Source: Polytrichum commune
Taxonomy: Eukaryota > Streptophyta > Polytrichopsida > Polytrichales > Polytrichaceae
NCBI GenBank assembly: GCA_950295325.1
Contig: OX485806.1
Location: 26,290,001 to 26,354,000, forward strand
Direction of reading: 5' to 3'
DNA: 64,000 nucleotides
The position numbers and the translations under genes are program-made. This document shows positions 59,925 through 64,000 of the stretch, piece by piece. The notes beneath the pieces were generated by a model. That model worked only from the letters and a program-made list of their open reading frames with translations, did no database searches and was not told the DNA's origin. How positions within the stretch are numbered: position 1 is the first letter of the stretch; every line of letters begins with the position of its first letter.

Positions 59925-61321
59925 TCTATTTTCATGTTGAATGAACTGAAGTGGGCTTGGATTCAGGACACAAATTTGTGTGTTGCTTTTACACCTGAAG
60001 ACTCCCTATTACATACTGAGCCTTGAGTATCTGATGAGCTATTAAGTAAGCTTAGCACCTCATCTTGTATCCTTGTGCATCTTTTGTAAAATGGGCAGGG
60101 ATGTACCTTTCGACATGTGTACTGTAAAAACAAATGTGTTTTTGGTTTTAAGGGCTTTTTATCTTTCTATGACACTTGCAAGTGAATTTCTTGTCCCCTT
60201 CATGAGCATGGTTGTCACTGAAATCATGAACAGGAAAAGCCAAGAAGTAAATATCTCTTTGACCTAAGTGTAAGTTATGGCTTTGTGGTTCTCAACGGCA
60301 TTTTTTTTTGAACACTTTAAAGTGCCGAATTTATGGATGGTAAAGCCGAAGATGTCTGGGTGGTCAGTGGCAGTTTATCACAAACTTCTGCAGTTATTAT
60401 TGTGCTGTCTTCAAAGTTCAACATGCGAAAATGGGTGCACCATTTATAATTCTAAGTTCGTCTTAACAACAGACATGATAGTTTTTGGGGTGAGGTCTTC
60501 TGTTCATTACGAAGGATACCTATTCTTCTATAGAGCACTTGACAGACATTTAACTTATGCTGTGCTGTTTGTTGTGTAGGCCAAGACAAAAAAAATTGGA
60601 CCAGTATTTGGTCCACTGAATGCCTACTGTCAGAAAGAACTAACTTAATGATAAGCACAGAAAATTTCCTTCAATTTGTTATTTTATGAAGCAGTGCAAT
60701 TTGATATCATCAACCAGATAGTACCTAAGTAGTTGTTTCTGGAATAAAACATATTTTCATTACTTCGTATTCTTTTGCAAAAAGCCATCAACTGGATGTC
60801 ATGCTCAAAATAACAAAGACTATCATGCTACTTTACCTCATCGCATCATCTTCAAGATGATGATGGAGGTGAAAAGTGAATGATCATGATCCCACAAATT
60901 ACAATCACTAGAAACGAAACATCTTTCAAAAATTTGTCTGACTCGAGAGAGAACTTCCTGAACAAGATGATCAGCACTGCTGCGCCCACTTATTAACTTT
61001 GGAAGGATTGGTGCTCCAAGATGCTCCAAGACTCGACGAGCATCTTTCTGGAGAAGAAGAAAAAGTATAACTGAAGTTGAGGTACTATTTGACCGCTTTT
61101 ATGGTGCTAATCGCGGCGGTGAATATTCACCAGAAGTAGAATATTCTCTATCCCGAATCAAATGCTCTTGAAGCATATTCAAGGTAGGTACCGTGAAGAT
61201 CATGCCAACTTCGAAGATGAGCGTAGAAAACAGTCGTGGGTCGTACTCAATCAGATCCCACCAAGCAGCAGGCGGATCATTGTGACACGATGATTTCGAA
61301 CTTTGAATGATGGGGGTCTTT
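59925..61321. other. ERGIC3 3' region and spacer
   Basis: Probably starts with the ERGIC3 3' untranslated region. An AATAAA at 60743-60748 is a possible distal poly(A) signal. Plus-strand frames here lack family features. A minus-strand exon-like stretch at 60837-61049 is listed separately. Confidence 0.4.
60837..61049 (-). other. Exon-like segment on the minus strand, function unknown
   Basis: On the minus strand a strong polypyrimidine tract (TTTTTCTTCTTCTCCAG) is followed by an open frame containing 'RRVLEHLGAPILPKLISG' and 'LVQEVLSRVRQIFERC'. The frame ends at a TGA lying directly on a good donor-like site (ATGAG|GTAAAG). A further minus-strand frame (61365-61120) ends near TCTG|GTGAAT. 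The pieces do not join in frame and I recognise no family. It may be a terminal exon, a non-coding transcript or chance. Confidence 0.25.
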
Positions 61322-61660
61322 GCAAGGTTTTGAGTGCTTCCGAGTGTCTTCCTTTTGAAGCACAAGATGTAAACATCAAGTCAAAGAGACCGATCGGCTA
61401 ACTTGAAATCAATCGTCACAAGAGTTGCTGTCTTCCTAAATTTGGAACTGGAATCTCTTAACTGTGCTCCGAAATCGTTTTGGGTTTCTTCCAGGAGCCT
61501 AAGTTTGGATGTGTATGTGAACTTTTGGGCTTTTGAGTGCTCCTCCTCCTGTTTATGAAGCAGAAGATGATGATGTAAAGAGGCAAACCGACTTGTAAAT
61601 CCTCACAAGACGTGTCGTCTTCTCGATCGAAAACTAAACTTTTGGGTTTCGCCGTCTTCT
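61322..61660. repeat. Imperfect duplication upstream of the phosphatase gene
   Basis: 61328-61450 and 61530-61640 share in order 'ttttgagtgct-cc', 'ttNNgaagcacaagatg / atgaagcagaagatg', 'gtaaa-agNgaccgNNcNgact', 'cacaaga' and 'gtcttc'. The second copy lies in the phosphatase leader or proximal promoter. Minus-strand frames through both copies are shadows. Confidence 0.5.
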
Positions 61661-61726
61661 CGATTCGAAACTGGAATTTTTGGTTTTTTAGTGGGTTAAG
61701 GTGGCATTCGCAGAAGCAACACAAAT

Positions 61727-64000
61727 ATGTCGAAAGAGAAGCAGAGGAATCATGAGGTGGCCGAATTTGTGTTGGTTTTGTCAATGATGTTGTGTCTATG
61801 GGCGAGGGATGGAGAGGCGCACAAGCAAATTCATCCGCCAACCCTTCGGTTCAATTCGGATGGTGAATTCAAGATTATCCAGGTGGGAAGATTTATTGCC
61901 AGTTTTTCTTTTGCGCATCCTTTGACCTTCAAGGAGTCTTATGTTGGATCGATAGCATGCTAATTAAGCTGTGTCCGAAAGGTAAATTTGTCATTCATTA
62001 GAGTTATCCTCTACCTCAACATGATCATTCTCGATCGGGAGTTGGTTGTTATGGATACAATACCCTCCATGTTCGGTAAGTTTTCGGTGGATGCTTGGAG
62101 GTAGAATTGTGGGGTTTCAATGAAGAACATTCTATATTGCTTCAGTGAGGGTCGAACTCATTTTAGCATGCCAAGAGGTTCTAAAATGAGTTTGGCTTGC
62201 CATGACCCAAATGGGTTGCTCGCTATTTAAATTCAAACGGTACCTCCAAGGATACAACCGATTCCTGATATAGGGTCATGTTGAGGTAGAGGATTATCCT
62301 ATTTTACTCCAGTTTTTTGTGTTGGATCGATAGCATGTTAATTTGTGTTCGAAATGCAATTTATCATGTCATTCATTATGAATTCATGTGATGGTGTTGG
62401 TATAGGTGGCTGACATGCATTATGCGAATGGGGCATCGACGAAGTGCCAGGACGTGTTACCGGAGCAGTATGCAACATGCTCCGACCTCAACACAACGGC
62501 GTTCCTCCACCGTGTCATTTCGGAAGAGAGACCTGACTTTCTTGTCTTCACAGGTACTGAACTTACTTGAAAGGGGGTGCCTTAAACCTAAGGCCTTAAA
62601 CTTGGATCCCATCGGAACTCTGAGGTTAAGCCTCCTAATTCCGGAATTGTACTCGGATGGATCACCTTCCTAGTACTTGATTTCCGGTACACCCAGCCAC
62701 TACACTACACAGGTGCAATTTAATATTTCACTCACTTGAGAGAAAGAATGACATGTCGAAACCAATTTTTTTTCCATCTGCAAATCTTCTGTTCGCCGCA
62801 GTTTATCGCGTCACAAACGGACGCAGAAGAGGGGGATTTCTTCTTAAAGATGATCATCTCCAACATAACATCACATCTTTCTTGAAGGTGATATTTTCCA
62901 ACATAACGTCTTTCTTGAAGGTGATCATCTTCAGCATAATATAATGTAAGGTAACATAATATTTTTCTTGAAGGTGATCATCTTCGACGTGATATAATGT
63001 AACACAACATAATATCTTTCTTGAATGTGATCATCTTCGACATGATATAATGTAACAAAACATAATACCTTTCTTGAAGGTGATCATCTTCGACATTATA
63101 TAATGTAACACAACATGATATCTTTCTTGGATGTGATCATCTTCAACATAACAAAATGTAACTTAAAATAATACTTTTCTTGAAGGTGGTCATCTTCAAC
63201 ATGACATATTACCTTTCCTTTGCAGGAGACAACATAATGCAAGAAGATTGTGAGGATGCCATAGCCTCGATGAACATGGCCTTCGCTCCAGCGATTGAAT
63301 CAAAAATTCCTTGGGCCGCGGTGCTCGGGAACCATGACCAAGAAGGCAAACTATCTCGAGAGGATGTGATGTCTTACATTGTCAGCATGGATTACACAGT
63401 CTCCCGAGTGAATCCAAGTCGTGACGATGGGTGCCGTCCCCTCGATGGGTTCGGAAACTACATCCTCAACATCTTTGGGCCGGCAGGATCGTTGCAGGAG
63501 AATAAAAGTATGATGAATTTGTACTTGGTGGATAGTGGTGACTACTCGAATCTCATGCAAATCCCAGGCTATGGTTGGATACATGAGACTCAGGCAACTT
63601 GGATTCGGAAATCCTCCAAGAAACTACAGGTGAATTCTTATTCTTGTTCTCTGTGGGGTTCGGTAAATTAAGGTTTAATGAGTCATCTGCTGGTTGAATG
63701 AACTTGAGTCCCATCAAGTTGGCATGAAGAACATTCGTTGTTGTTGCATGCAAATTCCAGTTGAATTTTAAGTCGAGTCGGAGTCAAAATTAAAGGAATC
63801 GTCTACTGGAATCTGAATGTGCAAGAGTTCATGACTGGGGTCTAGGGTTTAAAGTTGCACATTTACAACACATTGCAAACATTGCGATTCACAAGTGCTC
63901 GTTTCGTGAGTTTTCGGGATGTTGGCCACACTTTGTTTGGTCTCGAGAGGACCGTAACTCTGAAATCGAGGCTCAGAAATAGACTGAAGAATATGAAAAG
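61727..64000 (+). CDS. PAP28/PAP29-type purple acid phosphatase-like metallophosphoesterase, 5' part
   Basis: Calcineurin-like metallophosphoesterase family; plant PAP28/29 members are secreted or vacuolar and often annotated as inactive purple acid phosphatases. Exons in the window: 61727-61882, 62406-62553 and 63226-63629, with consistent phases (0, 1, 0) and 236 residues. The gene continues past the window (a donor follows at 63630; intron to at least 64000). A hydrophobic segment at residues 14-27 fits a signal peptide. Metal-site motifs: 'ADMH' (D55, H57), 'GDN' (102-104) and 'GNHDQE' (136-141). Further family blocks are 'CSDLNTTAF', 'DGFGNY', 'LVDSGDYSN' and 'GYGWI'. The GDN motif lacks the tyrosine (GDxxY) that gives classical PAPs their colour, as expected for this subgroup. 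The C-terminal histidine motifs are beyond the window. Intron 2 holds a 53-bp minisatellite. Confidence 0.9.
62888..63225. repeat. 53-bp minisatellite in phosphatase intron 2, reaching the splice acceptor
   Basis: The unit start 'gtgatcatcttc' falls at 62921, 62974, 63027, 63080, 63133 and 63186, exactly 53 bp apart, with shorter degraded units at 62888 and about 62850. Each unit ends in 'cctttcttgaag' or similar. In the last unit this end reads 'acctttcctttgcag' and is the acceptor used at 63225. Confidence 0.95.

Noticed and set aside
61458-61841. 127-codon minus-strand frame opposite phosphatase exon 1
   Set aside because: Shadow of the coding exon plus a duplicated leader segment; no protein family recognised.

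Overview
The window reads as nuclear DNA of a land plant with a large, repeat-rich genome. The three recognisable genes are plant-type and have GT-AG introns: a CONSTANS-like transcription factor, an ERGIC3-type ER/Golgi cargo receptor and a PAP28/PAP29-type metallophosphatase. A fragment of a plastid ATP/ADP translocator gene is also present. I cannot place the species. Low gene density, moderate introns and an old LINE would suit a fern, a lycophyte or possibly a gymnosperm, but that is inference. No tRNA, rRNA, CRISPR array or organellar genes were seen.

Layout. Positions 1-47200 are almost entirely repeats: at least four families of short inverted-repeat elements (here called MITE-1, MITE-2, a hAT-type MITE and MITE-5), several tandem arrays, microsatellites and long G or C runs. 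The main insertion in this part is a 3.8-kb GC-rich element at 8502-12312. It has TGTCG...CGACA ends, a GTCAC target duplication and a frameshifted gag-like gene, and it sits inside a MITE-2 copy. A 356-bp tandem array (16.3-19.25 kb) is split by a 1.45-kb insertion with a 10-bp target duplication. That insertion carries an intron-containing fragment of the plastid nucleotide transporter gene, which resembles Pack-MULE capture. At 26.25-27.76 kb three MITE families are nested inside each other beside an inverted MITE-1 partner. A dead, internally deleted LINE with an RNase H domain lies on the minus strand at 44.1-46.57 kb.

Positions 47200-64000 are the genic part, all three genes on the plus strand: the COL gene (47787-50549, three coding exons), ERGIC3 (53793-59924, twelve exons, 389 codons) and the start of a purple acid phosphatase-like gene (61727 to beyond the window end). 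They have no shared pathway; this is ordinary eukaryotic neighbourhood. Two introns carry tandem arrays derived from their own splice-site regions. COL intron 1 holds about five further copies of the exon 1/donor segment (about 190-220 bp each). Phosphatase intron 2 holds an exact 53-bp-period minisatellite whose last unit becomes the splice acceptor. ERGIC3 introns 8 and 11 hold MITE-1-related insertions.

Limits: exon models come from reading frames, splice dinucleotides and remembered family conservation. No search was run. Element families were defined only by comparing copies inside this window.
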